From contig NZ_ANHY01000013.1 in NCBI RefSeq assembly GCF_000315795.1, forward strand, positions 124,001-188,000: a stretch of 64,000 nucleotides of DNA, given 5' to 3'. Position 1 is the first letter of the stretch. The number at the start of each line of letters is the position of its first letter. Under the pieces are notes generated by a model that was given only the letters and a program-made list of their open reading frames with translations, was not told where the DNA came from and searched no databases. Of this stretch, positions 20,301 through 26,744 are shown one piece after another. The position numbers and the translations under genes were made by a program. This stretch comes from Caenispirillum salinarum AK4. Its GTDB lineage: Bacteria > Pseudomonadota > Alphaproteobacteria > Rhodospirillales > Rhodospirillaceae.

Positions 20301-20714
20301 TTCGAGGTCTTCATCAACTCCAAGAACATGGAGCACTACGCCTGGACGGTGGCGCTGACGCGCATGATCTCGGCGGTGTTCCGGCGCGGCGGCGACATAG
20401 GGTTCGTGGTCGAGGAACTGAAAGCCGTGTTCGACCCGCGCGGCGGGCAGTGGATGAACGGCCGCTATGTCCCCTCCATCCTGGCCGCCATCGGCGGGGT
20501 GATCGAGCAGCACATGATCCGCATCGGCTTCCTGAAAGAGGACGACCTGCCGCGCCTCGGGCGCTCCAACGGCAACGGCGCCGGTCCGGGCGGGGCCGAC
20601 GAACCCGGCGGCCCGGCGCGCCTGCGCACCTGCCCCAAGTGCGGCCAGCCGGCGCTGGTGCGCCAGGAAGGCTGCGACACCTGCACCGCCTGCGGCTACT
20701 CGCGCTGTTCCTGA
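17352..20714 (+). CDS. nrdJ: Adenosylcobalamin-dependent ribonucleotide reductase NrdJ with intein
   Basis: The precursor is 1120 residues; removing the 343-residue intein leaves a 777-residue class II reductase that makes deoxyribonucleotides using B12, with or without oxygen. The exteins show LFNCFVMG, QQGGGIGYDFSTLRP, SAGSRRGAMMG, the active-site loop NP|CGEQPLPPYGTCLLGSVNL and SIAPTGTISL. The C-terminal cysteine cluster (CPKCGQPALV, GCDTCTACGYSRCS) is the usual redox/zinc tail. No ATP-cone is visible at the N-terminus. ATG 17352 has CGGAG ten bases upstream; a GTG at 17274 would add 26 residues. The last 19 bases overlap the convergent tetR gene. No cobalamin riboswitch was recognised upstream. 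Confidence 0.94.
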   Translation: MHEPTGIAQQIWDMKYRLKQADGTAIDRTVEDTWARVARALAAPEAEPAAWEPRFLEALRDFVVLPAGRILAGAGTRRRVTLFNCFVMGRIEDDMASIFEHLKEAALTMQQGGGIGYDFSTLRPRGAPVQGVQSDASGPISFMDVWDAMCRTIMSAGSRRGAMMGVLRCDHPDIEEFIDAKRDPGRLRMFNVSVLVTDAFMDAVREDADWPLVFGGVTYRTIRARALWDRIMRATYDVAEPGVIFIDRINERNTLRYCEEISSTNPCVTADTWIHTAEGPRQVAELIKRPFTALVDGVPHASTPQGFFATGTRPVLRLETREGPTLTLTPNHRVRLADGTWRPAGDLRPGDRVLLHDHAAAPAWTGPGQEPEGYLMGLLIGGGRLEADTAVLCLPADGTAADVAEAAARAARGLPGATGATDGVEHLEDEDGRRMLVHDGVRALARSLGLGPEADAPIITPAMESASTAFQVGLLRGLADGAGTLDDAGPDAARLRIAHASPGVLAAAQRLCLRLGLPAMRGDTEGSDPASVLTLAGPGLRRFAWLVGSHDATRTGRLEALTAAGSRPPPAPRPTATVAGLTEDGSRAVFDCSIPGANAFDANGLYVHNCGEQPLPPYGTCLLGSVNLAKMVDRPFEEGAALDLDLLEARVAVAVRMLDNVIDVSGYPLDAQRQEALAKRRIGLGVTGLADALVMCGARYGSADAVRLTEAWLARLQRAAYLTSAALAAEKGPFPLYDRDAYMASPTIQALDGDVREAIAATGMRNGLVTSIAPTGTISLYADNVSSGLEPVFSYTYTRRVLMPDGSRREETVADFAYALFRERFGRDAPLPPAFVSAMELSPRDHLVMQAAVQKYIDSGISKTINVPEDIDFEAFQDVYRQAYDLGCKGCTTYRPNAVTGAVLELAREEGNAAAGLPTDTLPPEPGAPEPPHPGPRVPETITAPPDRPETLPGYTYKLRWPESDHATYITINDVVEHGRRRPFEVFINSKNMEHYAWTVALTRMISAVFRRGGDIGFVVEELKAVFDPRGGQWMNGRYVPSILAAIGGVIEQHMIRIGFLKEDDLPRLGRSNGNGAGPGGADEPGGPARLRTCPKCGQPALVRQEGCDTCTACGYSRCS
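18150..19178 (+). mobile_element. Intein in NrdJ with degenerate LAGLIDADG endonuclease
   Basis: The insertion runs from Cys1 (CVTADTWI, block A) to the terminal His-Asn (NGLYVHN), followed by Cys+1 of the extein (CGEQ). Block B is TLTPNHRVRL with the conserved TxxH, and block F is VFDCSIPGANAFDANG. The splicing domain therefore looks intact. A central endonuclease domain is present but the two catalytic positions are changed. Motif 1 reads LMGLLIGGG (18474-18500, Asp to Gly at intein residue 116). Motif 2 reads LRGLADGAG (18774-18800, Asp to Ala at residue 216). It is in frame and has host-like GC, which suggests long residence. Confidence 0.92.
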
Positions 20715-21364
20715 CCGCCGCCCGCCGGCGCGGACGCGGCATAGGCGCTGAGCATGACGCGCACCGCTTCGTCCACCACCACGTCGCGGCAGCGCGCCGT
20801 GTTGGGCAGGCCGAAAACGGCGCGATAGAAGGCCACGCGCAGCATGCCCAGGAACATCTCCGCCGCCAGCCCCGGATCGGGCACCGCCAGCGCGCCGCGC
20901 GCATCCAGCGCCCGCAGGTATTCCTCCATGATGCCCGCCACCCGCGCCGGGCCGCTTTCATAGAAGGTCTGCGCCAATTCCGGGAAGTTGTGACCCTCGG
21001 CGGCGATGGCGCGGTGCATGGCCAGCGCCTCCGCCCCGGTCACCATGTCCAGGTACATCTGGCCGACCGCCCGGATGCCCTTTTCAGCCGGAAGGGACAT
21101 GACTTCGCATGTGTGACCGGTAAAGGCATCGGCCTGCGCCTGCACGGCGGCGGCGAACAGGTCGTCCTTGCTCTTGAAATGGCCATAGACGGTGGGCTTG
21201 GAGACGCCGGCACGCTCCACCACCATGTCGATGCTGGTGGCGGCATAGCCATGGTCGGCGAACAGGGCGCGGGCGGCTTCAAGGATGCAGCGGCGCTTGC
21301 GCTCGCTGCGGGTTTCGGACTTCGCCGGCGCGGGCGCGGCGGTGGAGCGGGAGGAGTCGGGCAT
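20696..21364 (-). CDS. TetR family transcriptional regulator
   Basis: A 222-residue regulator with a TetR helix-turn-helix (ILEAARALFADHGYAATSID, then VVERAGVSKPTVYGHFKSKDDLF) and a C-terminal AefR/TetR_C-like domain. The target is unknown. ATG 21364 is preferred; an in-frame ATG at 21412 is immediately next to an AAAC-N6-GTTT palindrome that looks like its operator. The 3' end overlaps the convergent nrdJ by 19 bases. Confidence 0.85.
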   Translation of the reverse strand: MPDSSRSTAAPAPAKSETRSERKRRCILEAARALFADHGYAATSIDMVVERAGVSKPTVYGHFKSKDDLFAAAVQAQADAFTGHTCEVMSLPAEKGIRAVGQMYLDMVTGAEALAMHRAIAAEGHNFPELAQTFYESGPARVAGIMEEYLRALDARGALAVPDPGLAAEMFLGMLRVAFYRAVFGLPNTARCRDVVVDEAVRVMLSAYAASAPAGGGQEQRE

Positions 21365-21415
21365 GGAACCTCTGGCGCGGTGGTCGAGTGTTGGCGCATC
21401 AACGTCCACCATACT

Positions 21416-21429
21416 AAACCGTTCAGTTT
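21416..21429. promoter_or_regulatory. Candidate TetR operator
   Basis: AAACCGTTCAGTTT is an AAAC-N6-GTTT inverted repeat in the gap between the TetR gene and the divergent repeat-protein gene. TetR proteins often bind such sites next to their own gene. Short arms make chance possible. Confidence 0.4.
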
Positions 21430-21652
21430 CTATTTGCCAGCACCAGGGCCAGCACCAGGAAAGCGTCGCAGCGCCGCCTGCCCGGCACTGGCGCGCGCTT
21501 GGTGAACTTTTCTCCTAATCGTCGCGAAAACCTTCCGAACCTCTCCCGCGGGGCAGTCGTTGGGTGGGCATAGAGACCTTGCGGCGGCGGCGCCGCACCC
21601 TTGAAACCGGGCGCCGCTTCCGTGACCTGAAGAAAAAAGGAGGAGATCACCG

Positions 21653-22060
21653 ATGGGTATGCATCGCAATCTCATGCTCGCCGCCGCCATGACCGCCGTC
21701 GCGGGCTTTGCTGCCACGCCGTCGCTGGCCGCCGAAGGCTTCGAAACCGAAATTCTGCGCAGCGACACCTGGAAGCCCGGGTACACCAAGACCGACCAGG
21801 GCGACTACCGCATGATCGTCCCGGAAACGCAGGAGGAAGCCGAAGGCTACCCCATGCAGATCGTCCGCAGCGAGACGTGGAAGCCGGGTTACGTCAAGTC
21901 CGACCAGGGCGACTACGTGCTGCTGGCCCCGGCCGAAGAGCCCAAGGGCGAAACCATCTCCATCATCCGCAGCGACACGTGGGAGCCGGGCTTCATGAAG
22001 TCGTCCAACGGCGACTACATCAAGATCGTGCCGGGCCCGGAAGAGGCCTACAAGGAGTAA
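21653..22060 (+). CDS. Small exported protein with three tandem repeats, unknown function
   Basis: A 135-residue protein with a clear signal peptide (hydrophobic residues 7-22, cleavage likely after SLA at 26). The mature part is three 24-residue units at 34-57, 70-93 and 104-127. Each follows the pattern I-[LVI]-R-S-[DE]-T-W-[KE]-P-G-[YF]-x-K-[TS]-[DS]-[QN]-G-D-Y-x4-[VA]-P. The units are linked by glutamate/proline-rich spacers. There are no membrane helices or cysteines after the signal, so it is probably a soluble periplasmic or secreted protein. The ribosome site AAGGAGGAG (21637-21645) is near perfect, suggesting high expression. A terminator follows directly, so it is a single-gene unit. 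I do not recognise the family. Confidence 0.85.
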   Translation: MGMHRNLMLAAAMTAVAGFAATPSLAAEGFETEILRSDTWKPGYTKTDQGDYRMIVPETQEEAEGYPMQIVRSETWKPGYVKSDQGDYVLLAPAEEPKGETISIIRSDTWEPGFMKSSNGDYIKIVPGPEEAYKE

Positions 22061-22087
22061 GCCTCCGCACGGTCTGACCGATGGAAG

Positions 22088-22115
22088 GGGCGGCTCCGCC
22101 AGGAGCCGCCCTTTT
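22088..22115 (+). terminator. Intrinsic terminator after the repeat-protein gene
   Basis: A perfect 10-bp stem GGGCGGCTCC/GGAGCCGCCC (22088-22097, 22102-22111) with GCCA loop and TTTT. It lies between convergent genes and works best for the plus strand. Confidence 0.85.
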
Positions 22116-22130
22116 CGTGCGTGCACAGCG

Positions 22131-22733
22131 TCAGTCGCCCAGGGCGCCCTGCACCACCTCCTCGTGGTCGACGACGCGCAGAAGGGCGGCAAGCTGGCCG
22201 TCGTGGATGCCCAGGTCCTCGAGCTGCGCCAGGGTTTCGGCGATATAATCGCGCGACCGGCCCTTCTTCCCCACGCCCTGGCGGATGACGGCGACTTTCT
22301 CCGCCGTCGTATAGCGGCCGGCGTACTGGCGGTGGCCGGGATCGGCGACAAAACTGTAGGCCGCCACGCGGCGGCCGTCGTCCAGGGTGCAGGTCAGGTT
22401 GCGGCGCTTGTAGACGCCGGTGACCAGTTCTCGGTTGTCCAGGTACGAAACCACCTCCGCCCGGTTCGCGCCATCCACAAGATAGGCCCTTCCCCGGCAG
22501 GCGCCGCCCCGGTCCAGGCCCAGCACCAGACCCGGAACCTCGGGCGTGCCGCGATAGCGGATGGACAGGATGCAGGCGGCGCGATGGTAGCCGCGCACGA
22601 CGCCCGGGATCATTTCCTTGTACGGAAAGTCCGGCCGCCACATGAGTGAACCGTAGGCGAACACCCAGAAATCCCCCTCAGGCGCGCCTCCGGGATGGAA
22701 GCCGGGGTCCGGCGGCGGGACAAGGGTCGTCAT
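22131..22733 (-). CDS. Gamma-glutamylcyclotransferase, ChaC-like
   Basis: A 200-residue protein with the family N-terminus FAYGSLMWRPDF and the ChaC-type C-terminal stretch GRSRDYIAETLAQLEDLGI. The family releases 5-oxoproline from gamma-glutamyl substrates; ChaC members act on glutathione. ATG 22733 gives the normal length; the upstream in-frame ATG at 22910 adds low-complexity sequence. Confidence 0.88.
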   Translation of the reverse strand: MTTLVPPPDPGFHPGGAPEGDFWVFAYGSLMWRPDFPYKEMIPGVVRGYHRAACILSIRYRGTPEVPGLVLGLDRGGACRGRAYLVDGANRAEVVSYLDNRELVTGVYKRRNLTCTLDDGRRVAAYSFVADPGHRQYAGRYTTAEKVAVIRQGVGKKGRSRDYIAETLAQLEDLGIHDGQLAALLRVVDHEEVVQGALGD

Positions 22734-22921
22734 GGGCCTCGGGTCCTTTCGAAAAGTGCCTCGGCTGCAGAGCGGCGGCAGGTCTGGGCGCCGGCGTGAC
22801 GGGCGGCACAGCCCCGGTCCGCCCACCTTGCGAAAATGGCTTCCCCAAACCACGCCTTTCGGATCATGGTGCGGGAAGCCCATCGTCGCCATCCGGCCCC
22901 ACTCTGGCAAGACCGACCGTC

Positions 22922-24076
22922 ATGACATCCCGTTTCGCCCCCCTCTTCGCCGGCCTCGCGCTGCTCACCGTCCTTGCCGGGGGCTACGGCGCGGCGTGGC
23001 TTCTGGCCGCCGACACCGCCCGCGACGCCGTGCGCGACTGGGCGGAGGAGCGGCGCGAGACGGGCTACGGCGTCATGTGGTCGGCGCTGGAGACGTCGGG
23101 ATTTCCGGGTGCGGTGACGGTCACCCTGCGCGACCCGCAGGTGCGCTTCCCCGAGGACGAGGGCGGCGGCGGCTGGGCCGCGCCCGTCGTGACCATCTCC
23201 GCCCGCCCCTGGAACCCGAGCCTGCTGACGGTCGACGGCACCGGTGAGCACTTCGTCAACTTCGTCGCCGACGGCCGGGTCTTCACCACCCGCACCACCG
23301 CCGCGCGCGCCGTCGTCCAGGTGGACCTGGCCGACGACGGCGGCCTGTCCTACGGCCGCGTCGACCTCAAGGATGTGCGGACCGAGGGGCTGGCCCTGGA
23401 CGCTGCGGTGGTGGAACTGGGCTCGCTGACCGCAGCCTTCGAGCACAATCCCGGCGGCCGCGCCAGCCTGTTCGAGCGCACCGAGGCGCACGACACCGGC
23501 ATCTTCGGCGCCCTGTCCATCGACCTGCGCGGCCTGCACCTGCCGCCCGAAGCCGCCCTGCCCACCGGCCGGATGCTGCAGGAGGTCACGCTCAAGGCCG
23601 TGGTGACCGAGGACCTGCCGCCCGGCCCCAACCTCAAGGCCCGGCTGCGCGCCTGGCAGGAGAACGGCGGCACCATGGAGGTCGACCGCCTGACGCTCGC
23701 CGCCGGCCCCATGCGCATCGGTGCCGTCGGCACGCTGACCCTGGACGACTGGTTGCAGCCCCAGGCGGCCCTGACGGCGCAGATTCGCGGATTTTTCGAG
23801 GCGCTGGAGCAGTTGGAGGACCAGGGCGTCATCCGCCCGCGCGACGCCAGCGTTGCAAAGGTCGTGCTGGGCGTGATGGCCAGGCAGCCGCCCGACGGCG
23901 GACCGGCCGCGCTGGACCTGCCCATCACCATCCAGGACCGGATGTTCTACCTGGGCCCCGTGGCGCTGGCGGAGCTGCCACCCCTGCGCTGGGGCTTCCA
24001 GGCGCCACCCGGCCCCGGCGAGATCAAGCCCGGTTTCGAGATCGACGAGGACGGCCGGGTCGTGCGGGAGGAATAA
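22922..24076 (+). CDS. DUF2125 domain-containing protein
   Basis: A 384-residue protein with a single N-terminal hydrophobic segment (FAPLFAGLALLTVLAGGYGAAW) acting as signal anchor, then a large beta-rich extracytoplasmic region beginning WAEERRETGYGVMWSALETSGFP. That opening pattern (short helix, then a G-Y-x-V/M-W segment and SGFP) is typical of the alphaproteobacterial DUF2125 family. The function is unknown; it may resemble YdgA/AsmA-like envelope proteins. Confidence 0.8.
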   Translation: MTSRFAPLFAGLALLTVLAGGYGAAWLLAADTARDAVRDWAEERRETGYGVMWSALETSGFPGAVTVTLRDPQVRFPEDEGGGGWAAPVVTISARPWNPSLLTVDGTGEHFVNFVADGRVFTTRTTAARAVVQVDLADDGGLSYGRVDLKDVRTEGLALDAAVVELGSLTAAFEHNPGGRASLFERTEAHDTGIFGALSIDLRGLHLPPEAALPTGRMLQEVTLKAVVTEDLPPGPNLKARLRAWQENGGTMEVDRLTLAAGPMRIGAVGTLTLDDWLQPQAALTAQIRGFFEALEQLEDQGVIRPRDASVAKVVLGVMARQPPDGGPAALDLPITIQDRMFYLGPVALAELPPLRWGFQAPPGPGEIKPGFEIDEDGRVVREE

Positions 24077-24120
24077 GCCCGCGCCTTTGCGCAAGTCCCG
24101 ACACGGTGTAGGGTCAGCCC

Positions 24121-24306
24121 ATGGACCTCATGCTCTACGTCATCAAGTTCGGCATTCTCTTCGCGGTCGCGTCCGCCGCGATCTGGGCGCTGTCGGGGTT
24201 TCGTGCCGAGAAGACCGACGAAAAGACCAACCACCTGCGCGGCTGGTTCCTGGTGGGCATCATGACGGTGGCCGCCATTGCGGTGGCCTTCCTGGGGTAC
24301 GTCTGA
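24121..24306 (+). CDS. Small two-helix membrane protein
   Basis: A 61-residue protein with two hydrophobic helices (MLYVIKFGILFAVASAAIWAL and GWFLVGIMTVAAIAVAFLGYV, each shown in part) joined by a charged loop FRAEKTDEKTNHLR. It lies 44 bases after the DUF2125 gene. The coherent topology supports coding; the function is unknown. Confidence 0.65.
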   Translation: MDLMLYVIKFGILFAVASAAIWALSGFRAEKTDEKTNHLRGWFLVGIMTVAAIAVAFLGYV

Positions 24307-24336
24307 CCGCCCGCGACGGGACGGAACAGAACGACT

Positions 24337-24729
24337 TCAGTCCGCCCCGGCACGCTCCTTGAGGTTTTCGCGGCACTGGCGCTCCAGATCGTCCATTTCC
24401 GCAAGCGTCAGGTCGATGTCGCGGCGGTGGGCCTCCAGGGCGCGGCGGCGTTCCTCGATCTTGTCCAGCAGCAGCTCCAACTGGCGGCTCTCGCCCATGT
24501 CGGTGTCGTAGAGGTCCAGGATGTCCTTGATTTCCGACAGCGAGAAGCCCAGGCGCTTGCCGCGCAGGATGAGCTTCAGACGCACCCGGTCTCGCGCGGT
24601 GTAGATCCGCCGCTGCCCCTCCCGCATGGGCTGGATGAGGTCCTTGTCCTCGTAGAAACGGATCGCGCGCGCGGTCACGTCGAACTCGCGCGACAGGTCG
24701 CTGATGGAATAGGTGCGCTCGGTCATCAT
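24337..24729 (-). CDS. MerR family regulator, LiuR-like
   Basis: A 130-residue regulator with an N-terminal MerR winged helix (YSISDLSREFDVTARAIRFY, then GQRRIYTARDRVRLKLILRG) and a coiled-coil dimerisation helix. It has no cysteine metal-binding loop. The wording matches LiuR, the repressor of leucine/isovalerate degradation in alphaproteobacteria as I know it. A TTTACGT-type palindrome lies just upstream, as expected for autoregulation. No liu catabolic genes are in the window. Confidence 0.82.
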   Translation of the reverse strand: MMTERTYSISDLSREFDVTARAIRFYEDKDLIQPMREGQRRIYTARDRVRLKLILRGKRLGFSLSEIKDILDLYDTDMGESRQLELLLDKIEERRRALEAHRRDIDLTLAEMDDLERQCRENLKERAGAD

Positions 24730-24739
24730 AAGGCCTTAG

Positions 24740-24755
24740 TTTACGTGAACGTAAA
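24740..24755. promoter_or_regulatory. LiuR-type palindrome
   Basis: TTTACGTGAACGTAAA has perfect 7-bp arms around GA and is followed by a further ACGTAAA (24755 region), so three half-sites overlap. It starts 11 bases upstream of the MerR-family ATG and resembles the TTTACGT/ACGTAAA motif described for LiuR. Confidence 0.7.
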
Positions 24756-24777
24756 CGTAAAGCAAGCGCAGTTTCCG

Positions 24778-25425
24778 TTACGGCAGCCCCGGCAGGGTCT
24801 GGAACAGGCCTTCGCGGCTGATCCGCTCGCCGTCCACCGTCAGGCCGGCCACCGCCGCCCGGCCGCGGCGGTCGACGGCGACGATGACGCCGAGGCGACC
24901 GCCCTCCGCCGCCAGGGCCTCCAGCCGCCCGCCGGTGTCCTCGGGCACGAAATAGCTCTCGATGCCGTAGTCGATGCCCATGACCATGCACCCCTCCGCG
25001 CCGCACGAGGGCGGCAGGCGCGGCTCGGGCTCGCCGGCGGGTGCGGGCACGGGCGGATTGCGGTGAACCGTCGCCACCCGCCCCTCCAGGTACAGAATCG
25101 GACCGATGGGCCGCTGCGTCATCACGCCCGCCGCGCGCCAGCCGCCGCCGGGCTCGGTGGGGCCGGCCAGGGGCACGTAGACGGTCTGGCCCGGCGCCAC
25201 GTCCGGCAGCGGCATTTCCGCCTGGGTCAGGATCGAGGCCTCGTAGGTCAGGTCCACGTAGTCGCCGCGGAACAGGCTGCGCGGGTCCACGGGCTCGGTC
25301 TCCAGCACGATCTCGCGGCCGGTCATCAGGGGCCACTGGCGCCAGGCGATCATGGCGACCAGGACGCCCATCATCGCCGCTGCCACCAGCGCCACACGCG
25401 CACCGCGAGAAAGCCGCCACCTCAT
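24778..25425 (-). CDS. GDYXXLXY domain-containing protein
   Basis: A 215-residue protein with an N-terminal membrane anchor (VALVAAAMMGVLVAMIAW) and the family motif GDYVDLTY at about residue 54, followed by an extracytoplasmic beta-rich domain. The function is unknown. Its ATG (25425) overlaps the stop of the DUF2157 gene in an ATGA, so the two are translationally coupled and probably form one membrane unit. Confidence 0.87.
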   Translation of the reverse strand: MRWRLSRGARVALVAAAMMGVLVAMIAWRQWPLMTGREIVLETEPVDPRSLFRGDYVDLTYEASILTQAEMPLPDVAPGQTVYVPLAGPTEPGGGWRAAGVMTQRPIGPILYLEGRVATVHRNPPVPAPAGEPEPRLPPSCGAEGCMVMGIDYGIESYFVPEDTGGRLEALAAEGGRLGVIVAVDRRGRAAVAGLTVDGERISREGLFQTLPGLP

Positions 25426-26687
25426 GCCCGCTTCTCCAGCCGCAGGGCCGATACCACCAGGGCGGCCCCGGCCAGCGTGAAGAACACGAACAAGGACAAC
25501 AGCGACACGTCGCCGCGATAGTACAGCCCGACGATGTCGACCGCGAAGGCACCATAGGCCACGCGCCGCGCCAGCGGGCTGCCGCTGCGCCCGCCGTGAA
25601 CCGCCAGGGCCACCACCAGCAGCAGGAAGCCGGCGATCATGCCCCAGTCGGCGGCGACGGCCCCGCTCCAGCTTTCCAGCCCGACCCGCAGGGGCGCCAG
25701 CAGACCCGCCAGAGCGACCAGGCCCAGGCGCTCCCACAGGCCGCCGCCGTCGCGCCCGCGCGCCCGCACCGCCAGGGCCGCCAGCACCGCCAACCCGACA
25801 CCGGCTCCGGCCGCGCCCAGCGCCACTTCGGCGGCGGGGGCCTCAAGGTCGGGCTGGGTGACGATGTAGGCGCACAGCACCGTCCCCAGCAGCCCCAGGG
25901 CGTGCAGCAGCCAGCCGACGCGGGGCACGGCCTCCCCCGCCACCCAGGCGGCCAGGGCCGGCACCATTAGCACCGCCGCCGCTCCCGTCCCGGACATGTC
26001 CGCCACCTCCAGGGCGAACCGGGTGCCGGCGAGCGCGTACCAGCCGGCCAGCACCAGCACGCTGAAGTCCAGGCAGGTCCACCAACGGTGCCGCACGGCC
26101 ACCGCCGCCAGCACCGCCCAGGCGGGCAGGAAGGGCCAGTGCGGAAGGGCATCGAAGGCCAGGGTCTCCTGCACCGACCACAGGCCGGCCAGGCCGAAGG
26201 CCAGCCACAGCGAGCCCTGGCTGGGGATCAGCACGGCCGCCGCCAGGGCGCCCGCGCCCCACAGCAGGATGCCGTCGGGAAAATGCGCCTGGATGTGGTA
26301 TATCTGCGCCACCAGCATGATGCCGGCGCCGAACAGCACCGATCCCAGCAGGATCAGCCCCTGCCCCACGCGCGGCCGGCCGCCGCGCCCCTCGAACCAC
26401 CAGCCGCCGGCGAAGGCGGCCGTCAGGGCGGCGAACAGCACGGCCAGGCGGTCGGCGCGGCCCATCTCGTCCCAGTTGGCGGCGACGAAGGCCAGCGCCC
26501 CGGCCGCCAGCAGCAGCGCCCCCAGCATGGCCAGAAGTGCCGCCGTCTGGGGCTTTCCGTCACGCGCCGCAGCCTCGGCGGCGTCGTTCAGGATGGCATC
26601 GCGGCGGATGGAGACCACCCAGCCCTTGTCGATCCAGCGGTCGAGGTCCTTTTCCAGGCGGCTGAGGTAGCGGCGGCGGAACAGCAT
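25422..26687 (-). CDS. DUF2157 domain-containing multi-helix membrane protein
   Basis: A 421-residue protein with a soluble N-terminal DUF2157 region (SRLEKDLDRWIDKGWV and AALLAMLGALLLAAGALAFVAANWDE, each in part) followed by about ten hydrophobic helices. The biological role is unknown. In many proteobacteria this gene is paired with a GDYXXLXY gene, as here. Confidence 0.85.
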   Translation of the reverse strand: MLFRRRYLSRLEKDLDRWIDKGWVVSIRRDAILNDAAEAAARDGKPQTAALLAMLGALLLAAGALAFVAANWDEMGRADRLAVLFAALTAAFAGGWWFEGRGGRPRVGQGLILLGSVLFGAGIMLVAQIYHIQAHFPDGILLWGAGALAAAVLIPSQGSLWLAFGLAGLWSVQETLAFDALPHWPFLPAWAVLAAVAVRHRWWTCLDFSVLVLAGWYALAGTRFALEVADMSGTGAAAVLMVPALAAWVAGEAVPRVGWLLHALGLLGTVLCAYIVTQPDLEAPAAEVALGAAGAGVGLAVLAALAVRARGRDGGGLWERLGLVALAGLLAPLRVGLESWSGAVAADWGMIAGFLLLVVALAVHGGRSGSPLARRVAYGAFAVDIVGLYYRGDVSLLSLFVFFTLAGAALVVSALRLEKRA

Positions 26688-26744
26688 GAACCGGGCGGGG
26701 CTCCCCTGCGGTGGATCGGGCGCGGCGGCGGGAAGGCCGCGGGT

